A stretch of DNA of 64,000 nucleotides. Origin: Argentina anserina. Its lineage: Eukaryota > Streptophyta > Magnoliopsida > Rosales > Rosaceae. Each line of letters starts with the position of its first letter. The first letter of the stretch is position 1. Under the pieces are notes generated by a model. The model had not been told where the DNA came from. It was given only the letters and a program-made list of their open reading frames with translations, and made no database searches. The stretch covers positions 485,716 to 549,715 of the forward strand of contig NW_026089441.1 of assembly GCF_933775445.1 (NCBI RefSeq), written 5' to 3'. The position numbers were made by a program, and so were the translations under genes. Positions 41,101 through 53,121 of the stretch are shown here, piece by piece.

Positions 41101-41538
41101 AATAGAAACTCGCATCAGAAGCCTTACAGAAAGATACTCAAACGAGAAATGAAAAGATACACAATTGGAATAGTAAAGGTACGCAACGATGTAAAGATAC
41201 ACAATTGGAATAGTAAAGATACGCAAACGATGTAAAGATACTCAGTTTGAAAGAAACACACTCCCACACTTGCAAAACTCTCAAATACAATAGAAAGTCG
41301 CATCAGAAGCCTTACAGAAAGATACTCAAACGAGAAATGAAAAGATACACAATTGGAATAGTAAAGATACGCAAACGATGTAAAGATACACAATTGGAAT
41401 AGTAAAGATACGCAAACGATGTAAAGATACTCAGTTTGAGAGATACACACTCCCACACTTGCAAAACTCTCAAATTCAATAGAAACTCGCATCAGAAGCC
41501 TTACAGAAAGATACTCAAACGGGAAATGAAAAGATACA
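35125..41538 (+). repeat. Large HOR of about 6.3 kb, copy 2
   Basis: Matches copy 1 over 35,125-38,734 with almost no change; the one difference I saw is GATACACAATTGG near 35,418 against GATATACAATTGG near 29,121. One extra 190-bp unit between 39,613 and 39,993 shifts the offset from 6,300 to 6,490 bp. The match ends in the unit starting at 41,426, which has TTTGAGAGATAC and AAACGGGAAATG and then switches to GATACAGAATTGG. Confidence 0.87.
37151..37170 (+). repeat. Perfect inverted repeat, 9-bp arms, copy 4
   Basis: Exactly 6,297 bp from copy 3 and with the same flanks, so it was carried by the large duplication. Confidence 0.93.
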
Positions 41539-44500
41539 GAATTGGAATAGTAAAGATACGCAAACGATGTAAAGATACACTATTGGAATAGTAAAGATAC
41601 GCAAACGATGTAAAGATACTCAGTTTGAAAGAAACACACTCCCACACTTGCAAAACTCTCAAATACAATAGAAACTCGCATCAGAAAGCATTACAGAAAG
41701 ATACTCAAACGAGAAATGAAAAGATACAGAATTGGAATAGTAAATATACGCAAACGATGTAAAGATACACAATTGGAATAGTAAAGATACGCAAACGATG
41801 TAAAGATACTCAGTTTGAAAGAAACACTCTCCCACACTTGCAAAACTCTCAAATAAAATAGAAACTCGCATCAGAAAGCCTTACAGAAAGATACCCAAAC
41901 GAGAAATGAAAAGATACAGAATTGGAATAGTAAAGATACGCAAACGATGTAAAGATACACTATTGGAATAGTAAAGATACGCAAACGATGTAAAGATACT
42001 CAGTTTGAAAGAAACACACTCCCACACTTGCAAAACTCTCAAATACAATAGAAACTCGCATCAGAAAGCCTTACAGAAAGATACTCAAACCAGAAATGAA
42101 AAAATACACAATTGGAATAGTAAAGATACGCAAACGATGTAAAGATACACAATTGGAATAGTAAAGATACGCAAACGATGTAAAGATACTCAGTTTGAAA
42201 GAAACACACTCCCACACTTGCAAAACTCTCAAATACAATAGAAACTCGCATCAGAAAGCCTTACAGAAAGATACTCAAACCAGAAATGAAAAGATACACA
42301 ATTGGAATAGTAAAGGTACGCAAACGATGTAAAGATACACAATTGGAATAGTAAAGATACGCAAACGATGTAAAGATACTCAGTTTGAAAGAAACACACT
42401 CCCACACTTGCAAAACTCTCAAATTCAATAGAAACTCGCATCAGAAGCCTTACAGAAAGATACTCAAACGAGAAATGAAAAGATACAGAATTGGAATAGT
42501 AAAGATACGCAAACGATGTAAAGATACACTATTGGAATAGTAAAGATACGCAAACGATGTAAAGATACTCAGTTTGAAAGAAACACACTCCCACACTTGC
42601 AAAACTCTCAAATACAATAGAAACTCGCATCAGAGGCCTTACAGAAAGATACTCAAACGAGAAATGAAAAGATACACAATTGGAATAGTAAAGGTACGCA
42701 AACGATGTAAAGATACACAATTGGAATAGTAAAGATACGCAAACGATGTAAAGATACTCAGTTTGAAAGAAACACACTCCCACACTTGCAAAACTCTCAA
42801 ATAAAATAGAAACTCGCATCAGAAAGCATTACAGAAAGATACTCAAACGAGAAATGAAAAGATACACAATTGGAATAGTAAAGATACGCAAACGATGTAA
42901 AGATACACAATTGGAATAGTAAAGATAAGCAAACGATGTAAAGATACTCAGTTTGAAAGAAACACACTCCCACACTTGCAAAACTCTCAAATACAATAGA
43001 AAGTCGCATCAGAAGCCTTACAGAAAGATACTCAAACGAGAAATGAAAAGATACACAATTGGAATAGTAAAGATACGCAAACGATGTAAAGATACACAAT
43101 TGGAATAGTAAAGATACGCAAACGATGTAAAGATACTCAGTTTGAAAGAAACACACTCCCACACTTGCAAAACTCTCAAATTCAATAGAAACTCGCATCA
43201 GAAAGCCTTACAGAAAGATACTCAAACGAGAAATGAAAAGATACACAATTGGAATAGTAAAGATACGCAAACGATGTAAAGATACACAATTGGAATAGGA
43301 CAGATACGCAAACGATGTAAAGATACTCAGTTTGAAAGAAACACACTCCCACACTTGCAAAACTCTCAAATACAATAGAAACTCGCATTACAAGCCTTAC
43401 AGAAAGATACTCAAACGAGAAATGAAATGATACACAATTGGAATAGTAAAGATACGCAAACGATGTAAAGATACACAATTGGAATAGTAAAGATACGCAA
43501 ACGATGTAAAGATACTCAGTTTGAAAGAAACACACTCCCACACTTGCAAAACTCTCAAATTCAATAGAAACTCGCATCAGGAAGCCTTACAGAAAGATAC
43601 TCAAACGAGAAATGAAAAGATACACAATTGGAATAGTAAAGATACGCAAACGATGTAAAGATACACAATTGGAATAGGACAGATACGCAAACGATGTAAA
43701 GATACTCAGTTTGAAAGAAACACACTCCCACACTTGCAAAACTCTCAAATACAATAGAAACTCGCATTACAAGCCTTACAGAAAGATACTCAAACGAGAA
43801 ATGAAATGATACACAATTGGAATAGTAAAGATACGCAAACGATGTAAAGATACACAATTGGAATAGTAAAGATACGCAAACGATGTAAAGATACTCAGTT
43901 TGAAAGAAACACTCTCCCACACTTGCAAAACTCTCAAATTCAATAGAAACTCGCATCAGAAAGCCTTACAGAAAGATACTCAAACGAGAAATGAAAAGAT
44001 ACACAATTGGAATAGTAAAGATACGCAAACGATGTAAAGATACACAATTGGAATAGTAAAGATACGCAAACGATGTAAAGATACTCAGTTTGAAAGAAAC
44101 ACACTCCCACACTTGCAAAACTCTCAAATACAATAGAAACTCGCATCAGAAAGCATTACAGAAAGATACTCAAACGAGAAATGAAAAGATACAGAATTGG
44201 AATAGTAAATATACGCAAACGATGTAAAGATACACAATTGGAATAGTAAAGATACGCAAACGATGTAAAGATACTCAGTTTGAAAGAAACACTCTCCCAC
44301 ACTTGCAAAACTCTCAAATTCAATAGAAACTCGCATCAGAAAGCCTTACAGAAAGATACTCAAACGAGAAATGAAAAGATACACAATTGGAATAGTAAAG
44401 ATACGCAAACGATGTAAAGATACACAATTGGAATAGGACAGATACGCAAACGATGTAAAGATACTCAGTTTGAAAGTAACACACTCCCACACTTGCAAAA

Positions 44501-47243
44501 CTCTAAAATACAATAGAAACTCGCATTAGAAGCCTTACAGAAAGATACTCAAACGAGAAATGAAATGATACACAATTGGAATAGTAAAGATACGCAAACG
44601 ATGTAAAGATACACAATTGGAATAGTAAAGATACGCAAACGATGTAAAGATACTCAGTTTGAAAGAAACACTCTCCCACACTTGCAAAACTCTCAAATTC
44701 AATAGAAACTCGCATCAGAAAGCCTTACAGAAAGATACTCAAACGAGAAATGAAAAGATACACAATTGGAATAGTAAAGATACGCAAACGATGTAAAGAT
44801 ACTCAGTTTGAAAGAAACACACTCCCACACTTGCAAAACTCTCAAATACAAAAGAAACTCGCATCAGAAGCCTTACAGAAAGATACTCAAACGAGAAATG
44901 AAAAGATACACAATTGGAATAGTAAAGATACGCAAACGATGTAAAGATACTCAGTTTGAAAGAAACACACTCCCACACTTGCAAAACTCTCAAATAAAAT
45001 AGAAACTCGCATCAGAAGCCTTACAGAAAGATACTCAAACGAGAAATGAAAAGATACACAATTGGAATAGTAAAGGTACGCAACGATGTAAAGATACACA
45101 ATTGGAATAGTAAAGATACGCAAACGATGTAAAGATACTCAGTTTGAAAGAAACACACTCCCACACTTGCAAAACTCTCAAATACAATAGAAAGTCGCAT
45201 CAGAAGCCTTACAGAAAGATACTCAAACGAGAAATGAAAAGATACACAATTGGAATAGTAAAGATACGCAAACGATGTAAAGATACACAATTGGAATAGT
45301 AAAGATACGCAAACGATGTAAAGATACTCAGTTTGAAAGAAACACACTCCCACACTTGCAAAACTCTCAAATTCAATAGAAACTCGCATCAGAAGCCTTA
45401 CAGAAAGATACTCAAACGAGAAATGAAAAGATACACAATTGGAATAGTAAAGATACTCAAACGATGTAAAGATACACTATTGGAATAGTAAAGATACGCA
45501 AACGATGTAAAGATACTCAGTTTGAAAGAAACACACTCCCACACTTGCAAAACTCTCAAATACAATAGAAACTCGCATCAGAGGCCTTACAGAAAGATAC
45601 TCAAACGAGAAATGAAAAGATACACAATTGGAATAGTAAAGGTACGCAAACGATGTAAAGATACACAATTGGAATAGTAAAGATACGCAAACGATGTAAA
45701 GATACTCAGTTTGAAAGAAACACACTCCCACACTTGCAAAACTCTCAAATAAAATAGAAACTCGCATCAGAAAGCCTTACAGAAAGATACTCAAACGAGA
45801 AATGAAAAGATACACAATTGGAATAGTAAATATACGCAAACGATGTAAAGATACACAATTGGAATAGTAAAGATACGCAAACGATGTAAAGATACTCAGT
45901 TTGAAAGAAACACACTCCCACACTTGCAAAACTCTCAAATTCAATAGAAACTCGCATCAGAAAGCCTTACAGAAAGATACTCAGACGAGAAATGAAAAGA
46001 TACACAATTGGAATAGTAAAGATACGCAAACGATGTACAGATACTCAGTTTGAAAGAAACACACTCCCACACTTGCAAAACTCTCAAATACAATAGAAAC
46101 TCGCATCAGAAGCCTTACAGAAAGATACTCAAACGAGAAATGAAAAGATACACAATTGGAATAGTAAAGATACGCAAACGATGTAAAGATACTCAGTTTG
46201 AAAGAAACACACTCCCACACTTGCAAAACTCTCAAATTCAATAGAAACTCGCATCAGAAAGCCTTACAGAAAGATACTCAAACGAGAAATGAAAAGATTT
46301 ACTATTCCAATAGTAAAGATACGCAATCGATGTAAAGATACTCAGTTTGAAAGAAACACACTCCCACACTTGCAAAACTCTCAAATACAATAGAAACTCG
46401 CATCAGAAGCCTTACAGAAAGATACTCAAACGAGAAATGAAAAGATACACAATTGGAATAGTAAAGATACGCAAACGATGTAAAGATACTCAGTTTGAAA
46501 GAAACACACTCCCACACTTGCAAAACTCTCAAATACAATAGAAACTCGCATCAGAAAGCCTTACAGAAAGATACTCAAACGACAAATGAAAAGATACACA
46601 ATTGGAATAGTAAAGATACGCAAACGATGTAAAGATACTCAGTTTGAAAGAAACACACTCCCACACTTGCAAAACTCTCAAATTCAATAGAATCTCGCAT
46701 CAGAAAGCCTTACAGAAAGATACTCAAATGAGAAATGAAAAGATACACAATTGGAATAGTAAAGATACGCAAACGATGTAAAGATACACAATTGGAATAG
46801 TAAAGATACGCAAACGAAGTAGAGATACTCAGTTTCAAAGAAACACACTCCCACACTTGCAAAACTCTCAAATTCAATAGAAACTCGCATCAGAAAGCCT
46901 TACAGAAAGATACTCAAACGAGAAATGAAAAGATACACAATTGGAATAGTAAAGATACGCAAACGATGTAAAGATACACAATTGGAATAGGAAAGATACG
47001 CAAACGATTTAAAGATACTCAGTTTGAAAGAAACACACTCCCACACTTGCAAAACTCTCAAATACAATAGAAACTCGCATCAGAAGCCTTACAGAAAGAT
47101 ACTCAAACGAGAAATGAAAAGATACACAATTGGAATAGTAAAGATACGCAAACGATGTAAAGATACACAATTGGAATAGTAAAGATACACAAACGATGTA
47201 AAGATACACAATTAGAATAGTAAAGATACGCAAACGATGTAAA
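41539..47243 (+). repeat. Rearranged third partial copy of the 6.3-kb HOR plus flank
   Basis: 41,995 to about 43,510 matches 37,907 to about 39,420 (offset 4,088). 43,132-43,510 is repeated at once as 43,511-43,889 (379 bp, with AATAGGACAG and GCATTACAAGCC in both). 43,890 to about 45,340 matches 39,993 to about 41,440 (offset 3,897). 45,480-45,900 matches 42,530-42,950 (offset 2,948). The remainder to 47,243 is ordinary L units, with the inverted-repeat variant at 46,298 and a CGAAGTAGAGATAC unit near 46,815. Confidence 0.8.
46298..46317 (+). repeat. Perfect inverted repeat, 9-bp arms, copy 5
   Basis: Same 20 bp with GCAATCGATG downstream and ACTCAAACGAG upstream (as at 25,858, unlike copies 3 and 4). 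It lies in the flank of the rearranged third 6.3-kb copy. Confidence 0.93.
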
Positions 47244-49160
47244 GATACTCAGTTTGAAAGAAACACACTCCCACACTTGCAAAACTCTCAAATTCAATAG
47301 AAACTCGCATCAGAAAGCCTTACAGAAAGATACTCAAACGAGAAATGAAAAGATACACAATTGTTATAGTAAAGATACGCAAACGATGTAAAGATACTCA
47401 GTTTGAAAGAAACACACTCCCACACTTGCAAAACTCTCAAATTCAATAGAAACTCGCATCAGAAGCCTTACAGAAAGATACTCAAACGAGAAATGAAAAG
47501 ATACAGAATTGGAATAGTAAAGATACGCAAAAGATGTAAAGATACACTATTGGAATAGTAAAGATAAGCAAACGATGTAAAGATACTCAGTTTGAAAGAA
47601 ACACACTCCCACACTTGCAAAACTCTCAAATACAATAGAAACTCGCATCAGAAGCCTTACAGAAATATACTCAAACGAGAAATGAAAAGATACACAATTG
47701 TTATAGTAAAGATACGCAAACGATGTAAAGATACTCAGTTTGAAAGAAACACACTCCCACACTTGCAAAACTCTCAAATTCAATAGAAACTCGCATCAGA
47801 AGCCTTACAGAAAGATACTCAAACGAGAAATGAAAAGATACAGAATTGGAATAGTAAAGATACGCAAAAGATGTAAAGATACACTATTGGAATAGTAAAG
47901 ATAAGCAAACGATGTAAAGATACTCAGTTTGAAAGAAACACACTCCCACACTTGCAAAATTTTCAAATACAATAGAAACTCGCATCAGAAGCCATACAGA
48001 AAGATACTCAAACGAGAAATGAAAAGATACACAATTGGAATAGTAAAGATACGCAAACGATGTAAAGATACACAATTGGAATAGGAAAGATACGCAAACG
48101 ATGTAAAGATACTCAGTTTGAAAGAAACACACTCCCACACTTGCAAAACTCTCAAATACAATAGAAACTCGCATCAGAAGCCTTACAGAAAGATACTCAA
48201 ACGAGAAATGAAAAGATACACAATTGGAATAGTAAAGATACGCAAACGATGTAAAGATACACAATTGGAATAGTAAAGATACACAAACGATGTAAAGATA
48301 CACAATTAGAATAGTAAAGATACGCAAACGATGTAAAGATACTCAGTTTGAAAGAAACACACTCCCACACTTGCAAAACTCTCAAATTCAATAGAAACTC
48401 GCATCAGAAAGCCTTACAGAAAGATACTCAAACGAGAAATGAAAAGATACACAATTGTTATAGTAAAGATACGCAAACGATGTAAAGATACTCAGTTTGA
48501 AAGAAACACACTCCCACACTTGCAAAACTCTCAAATTCAATAGAAACTCGCATCAGAAGCCTTACAGAAAGATACTCAAACGAGAAATGAAAAGATACAG
48601 AATTGGAATAGTAAAGATACGCAAAAGATGTAAAGATACACTATTGGAATAGTAAAGATAAGCAAACGATGTAAAGATACTCAGTTTGAAAGAAACACAC
48701 TCCCACACTTGCAAAACTCTCAAATACAATAGAAACTCGCATCAGAAGCCTTACAGAAATATACTCAAACGAGAAATGAAAAGATACACAATTGTTATAG
48801 TAAAGATACGCAAACGATGTAAAGATACTCAGTTTGAAAGAAACACACTTCCACACTTGCAAAACTCTCAAATTCAATAGAAACTCGCATCAGAAGCCTT
48901 ACAGAAAGATACTCAAACGAGAAATGAAAAGATACAGAATTGGAATAGTAAAGATACGCAAAAGATGTAAAGATACACTATTGGAATAGTAAAGATAAGC
49001 AAACGATGTAAAGATACTCAGTTTGAAAGAAACACACTCCCACACTTGCAAAACTCTCAAATAAAATAGAAACTCGCATCAGAAGCCTTACAGAAATATA
49101 CTCAAACGAGAAATGAAAAGATACACAATTGTTATAGTAAAGATACGCAAACGATGTAAA
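47244..49160 (+). repeat. 1,917-bp HOR, copy 1
   Basis: Unit starts at 47,244, 47,393, 47,582, 47,730, 47,919, 48,108, 48,338, 48,487, 48,676, 48,824 and 49,013. Inside it the interval 47,582-48,676 (1,094 bp) is followed by a shorter version of 823 bp with the same flanks, so the HOR is itself a dimer of related sub-blocks. Markers are ATTGTTATAG, CGCAAAAGATG, GATAAGCAAACG and CAGAAATATAC. Confidence 0.88.
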
Positions 49161-51077
49161 GATACTCAGTTTGAAAGAAACACACTCCCACACTTGCAAA
49201 ACTCTCAAATTCAATAGAAACTCGCATCAGAAAGCCTTACAGAAAGATACTCAAACGAGAAATGAAAAGATACACAATTGTTATAGTAAAGATACGCAAA
49301 CGATGTAAAGATACTCAGTTTGAAAGAAACACACTCCCACACTTGCAAAACTCTCAAATTCAATAGAAACTCGCATCAGAAGCCTTACAGAAAGATACTC
49401 AAACGAGAAATGAAAAGATACAGAATTGGAATAGTAAAGATACGCAAAAGATGTAAAGATACACTATTGGAATAGTAAAGATAAGCAAACGATGTAAAGA
49501 TACTCAGTTTGAAAGAAACACACTCCCACACTTGCAAAACTCTCAAATACAATAGAAACTCGCATCAGAAGCCTTACAGAAATATACTCAAACGAGAAAT
49601 GAAAAGATACACAATTGTTATAGTAAAGATACGCAAACGATGTAAAGATACTCAGTTTGAAAGAAACACACTCCCACACTTGCAAAACTCTCAAATTCAA
49701 TAGAAACTCGCATCAGAAGCCTTACAGAAAGATACTCAAACGAGAAATGAAAAGATACAGAATTGGAATAGTAAAGATACGCAAAAGATGTAAAGATACA
49801 CTATTGGAATAGTAAAGATAAGCAAACGATGTAAAGATACTCAGTTTGAAAGAAACACACTCCCACACTTGCAAAATTTTCAAATACAATAGAAACTCGC
49901 ATCAGAAGCCATACAGAAAGATACTCAAACGAGAAATGAAAAGATACACAATTGGAATAGTAAAGATACGCAAACGATGTAAAGATACACAATTGGAATA
50001 GGAAAGATACGCAAACGATGTAAAGATACTCAGTTTGAAAGAAACACACTCCCACACTTGCAAAACTCTCAAATACAATAGAAACTCGCATCAGAAGCCT
50101 TACAGAAAGATACTCAAACGAGAAATGAAAAGATACACAATTGGAATAGTAAAGATACGCAAACGATGTAAAGATACACAATTGGAATAGTAAAGATACA
50201 CAAACGATGTAAAGATACACAATTAGAATAGTAAAGATACGCAAACGATGTAAAGATACTCAGTTTGAAAGAAACACACTCCCACACTTGCAAAACTCTC
50301 AAATTCAATAGAAACTCGCATCAGAAAGCCTTACAGAAAGATACTCAAACGAGAAATGAAAAGATACACAATTGTTATAGTAAAGATACGCAAACGATGT
50401 AAAGATACTCAGTTTGAAAGAAACACACTCCCACACTTGCAAAACTCTCAAATTCAATAGAAACTCGCATCAGAAGCCTTACAGAAAGATACTCAAACGA
50501 GAAATGAAAAGATACAGAATTGGAATAGTAAAGATACGCAAAAGATGTAAAGATACACTATTGGAATAGTAAAGATAAGCAAACGATGTAAAGATACTCA
50601 GTTTGAAAGAAACACACTCCCACACTTGCAAAACTCTCAAATACAATAGAAACTCGCATCAGAAGCCTTACAGAAATATACTCAAACGAGAAATGAAAAG
50701 ATACACAATTGTTATAGTAAAGATACGCAAACGATGTAAAGATACTCAGTTTGAAAGAAACACACTCCCACACTTGCAAAACTCTCAAATTCAATAGAAA
50801 CTCGCATCAGAAGCCTTACAGAAAGATACTCAAACGAGAAATGAAAAGATACAGAATTGGAATAGTAAAGATACGCAAAAGATGTAAAGATACACTATTG
50901 GAATAGTAAAGATAAGCAAACGATGTAAAGATACTCAGTTTGAAAGAAACACACTCCCACACTTGCAAAACTCTCAAATAAAATAGAAACTCGCATCAGA
51001 AGCCTTACAGAAATATACTCAAACGAGAAATGAAAAGATACACAATTGTTATAGTAAAGATACGCAAACGATGTAAA
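49161..51077 (+). repeat. 1,917-bp HOR, copy 2
   Basis: Repeats copy 1 at an offset of 1,917 bp, including the 1,094-bp sub-block at 49,499-50,592. The match runs on to about 51,153, where AGAAAGCC and AGAAGCC differ. A difference inside the copies is CACTTCCACAC near 48,848 against CACTCCCACAC near 50,765. Confidence 0.88.
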
Positions 51078-51835
51078 GATACTCAGTTTGAAAGAAACAC
51101 ACTCCCACACTTGCAAAACTCTCAAATTCAATAGAAACTCGCATCAGAAGCCTTACAGAAAGATACTCAAACGAGAAATGAAAAGATACAGAATTGGAAT
51201 AGTAAAGATACGCAAACGATGTAATGATACACTATTGGAATAGTAAAGATAAGCAAACGATGTAAAGATACACAATTGGAATAGGAAAGATACGCAAACG
51301 ATGTAAAGATACTCAGTTTGAAAGAAACACACTCCCACACTTGCAAAACTCTCAAATTCAATAGAAACTCGCAACAGAAAGCCTTACAGAAAGATACTCA
51401 AACGAGAAATGAAAAGATACACATTTGGAATAGTAAAGATACGCAAACGATGTAAAGATACACAATTGGAATAGTAAAGATACGCAAACGATGTAAAGAT
51501 ACTCAGTTTGAAAGAAACACACTCCCACACTTGCAAAACTCTCAAATTCAATAGAAACTCGCATCAGAAAGCCTTACAGAAAGATACTCAAACGAGAAAT
51601 GAAAAGATACACAATTGTTATAGTAAAGATACGCAAACGATGTAAAGATACTCAGTTTGAAAGAAACACACTCCCACACTTGCAAAACTCTCAAATTCAA
51701 TAGAAACTCGCATCAGAAGCCTTACAGAAAGATACTCAAACGAGAAATGAAAAGATACAGAATTGGAATAGTAAAGATACGCAAAAGATGTAAAGATACA
51801 CTATTGGAATAGTAAAGATAAGCAAACGATGTAAA
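51078..51835 (+). repeat. Family L linker block between two HORs
   Basis: Units start at 51,078, 51,308, 51,498 and 51,647 (230, 190, 149 and 189 bp). The last ATTGTTATAG variant lies near 51,616. The unit at 51,308 has GCAACAGAAAGCC. The block joins features of the 1,917-bp HOR and the 1,286-bp HOR. Confidence 0.78.
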
Positions 51836-53121
51836 GATACTCAGTTTGAAAGAAACACACTCCCACACTTGCAAAACTCTCAAATACAATAGAAACTCGC
51901 ATCAGAAGCCTTACAGAAAGATACTTAAACGAGAAATGAAAAGATACACAATTGGAATAGTAAAGATATGCAAACGATGTAAAGATACTCAGTTTGAAAG
52001 AAACACACTCCCACACTTGCAAAACTCTCAAATACAATAGAAACTCGCATCAGAAAGCCTTACAGAAAGATACTCAAACGAGAAATGAAAAGATACACAA
52101 TTGGAATAGTAAAGATACGCAAACGATGTAAAGATACTCAGTTTGAAAGAAACACACTCCCACACTTGCAAAACTCTCAAATTCAATAGAATCTCGCATC
52201 AGAAAGCCTTACAGAAAGATACTCAAACGAGAAATGAAAAGATACACAATTGGAATAGTAAAGATACGCAAACGATGTAAAGATACACAATTGGAATAGT
52301 AAAGATACGCAAACGAAGTAGAGATACTCAGTTTCAAAGAAACACACTCCCACACTTGCAAAACTCTCAAATTCAATAGAAACTCGCATCAGAAAGCCTT
52401 ACAGAAAGATACTCAAACGAGAAATGAAAAGATACACAATTGGAATAGTAAAGATACGCAAACGATGTAAAGATACACAATTGGAATAGGAAAGATACGC
52501 AAACGATGTAAAGATACTCAGTTTGAAAGAAACACACTCCCACACTTGCAAAACTCTCAAATACAATAGAAAGTCGCATCAGAAGCCTTTCAGAAAGATA
52601 CTCAAACGAGAAATGAAAAGATACACAATTGGAATAGTAAAGATACGCAAACGATGTAAAGATACACAATTGGAATAGTAAAGATACACAAACGATGTAA
52701 AGATACACAATTAGAATAGTAAAGATACGCAAACGATGTAAAGATACTCAGTTTGAAAGAAACACACTCCCACACTTGCGAAACTCTCAAATTCAATAGA
52801 AACTCGCATCAGAAAGCCTTACAGAAAGATACTCAAACGAGAAATGAAAAGATACACATTTGGAATAGTAAAGATACGCAAACGATGTAAAGATACACAA
52901 TTGGAATAGTAAAGATACGCAAACGATGTAAAGATACTCAGTTTGAAAGAAACACACTCCCACACTTGCAAAACTCTCAAATTCAATAGAAACTCGCATC
53001 AGAAGCCTTACAGAAAGATACTCAAACGAGAAATGAAAAGATACAGAATTGGAATAGTAAAGATACGCAAAAGATGTAAAGATACACTATTGGAATAGTA
53101 AAGATAAGCAAACGATGTAAA
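51836..53121 (+). repeat. 7-unit HOR of 1,286 bp, copy 1
   Basis: Unit starts at 51,836, 51,984, 52,133, 52,323, 52,513, 52,743 and 52,933 give 148, 149, 190, 190, 230, 190 and 189 bp. Markers in order are GATATGCAAACG, GAATCTCGCATC, CGAAGTAGAGATAC with TTTCAAAGAAAC, AATAGGAAAG, GCCTTTCAGAAAG, GATACACAAACG with CAATTAGAATAG, CTTGCGAAAC, GATACACATTTGG and CGCAAAAGATG. Confidence 0.9.
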
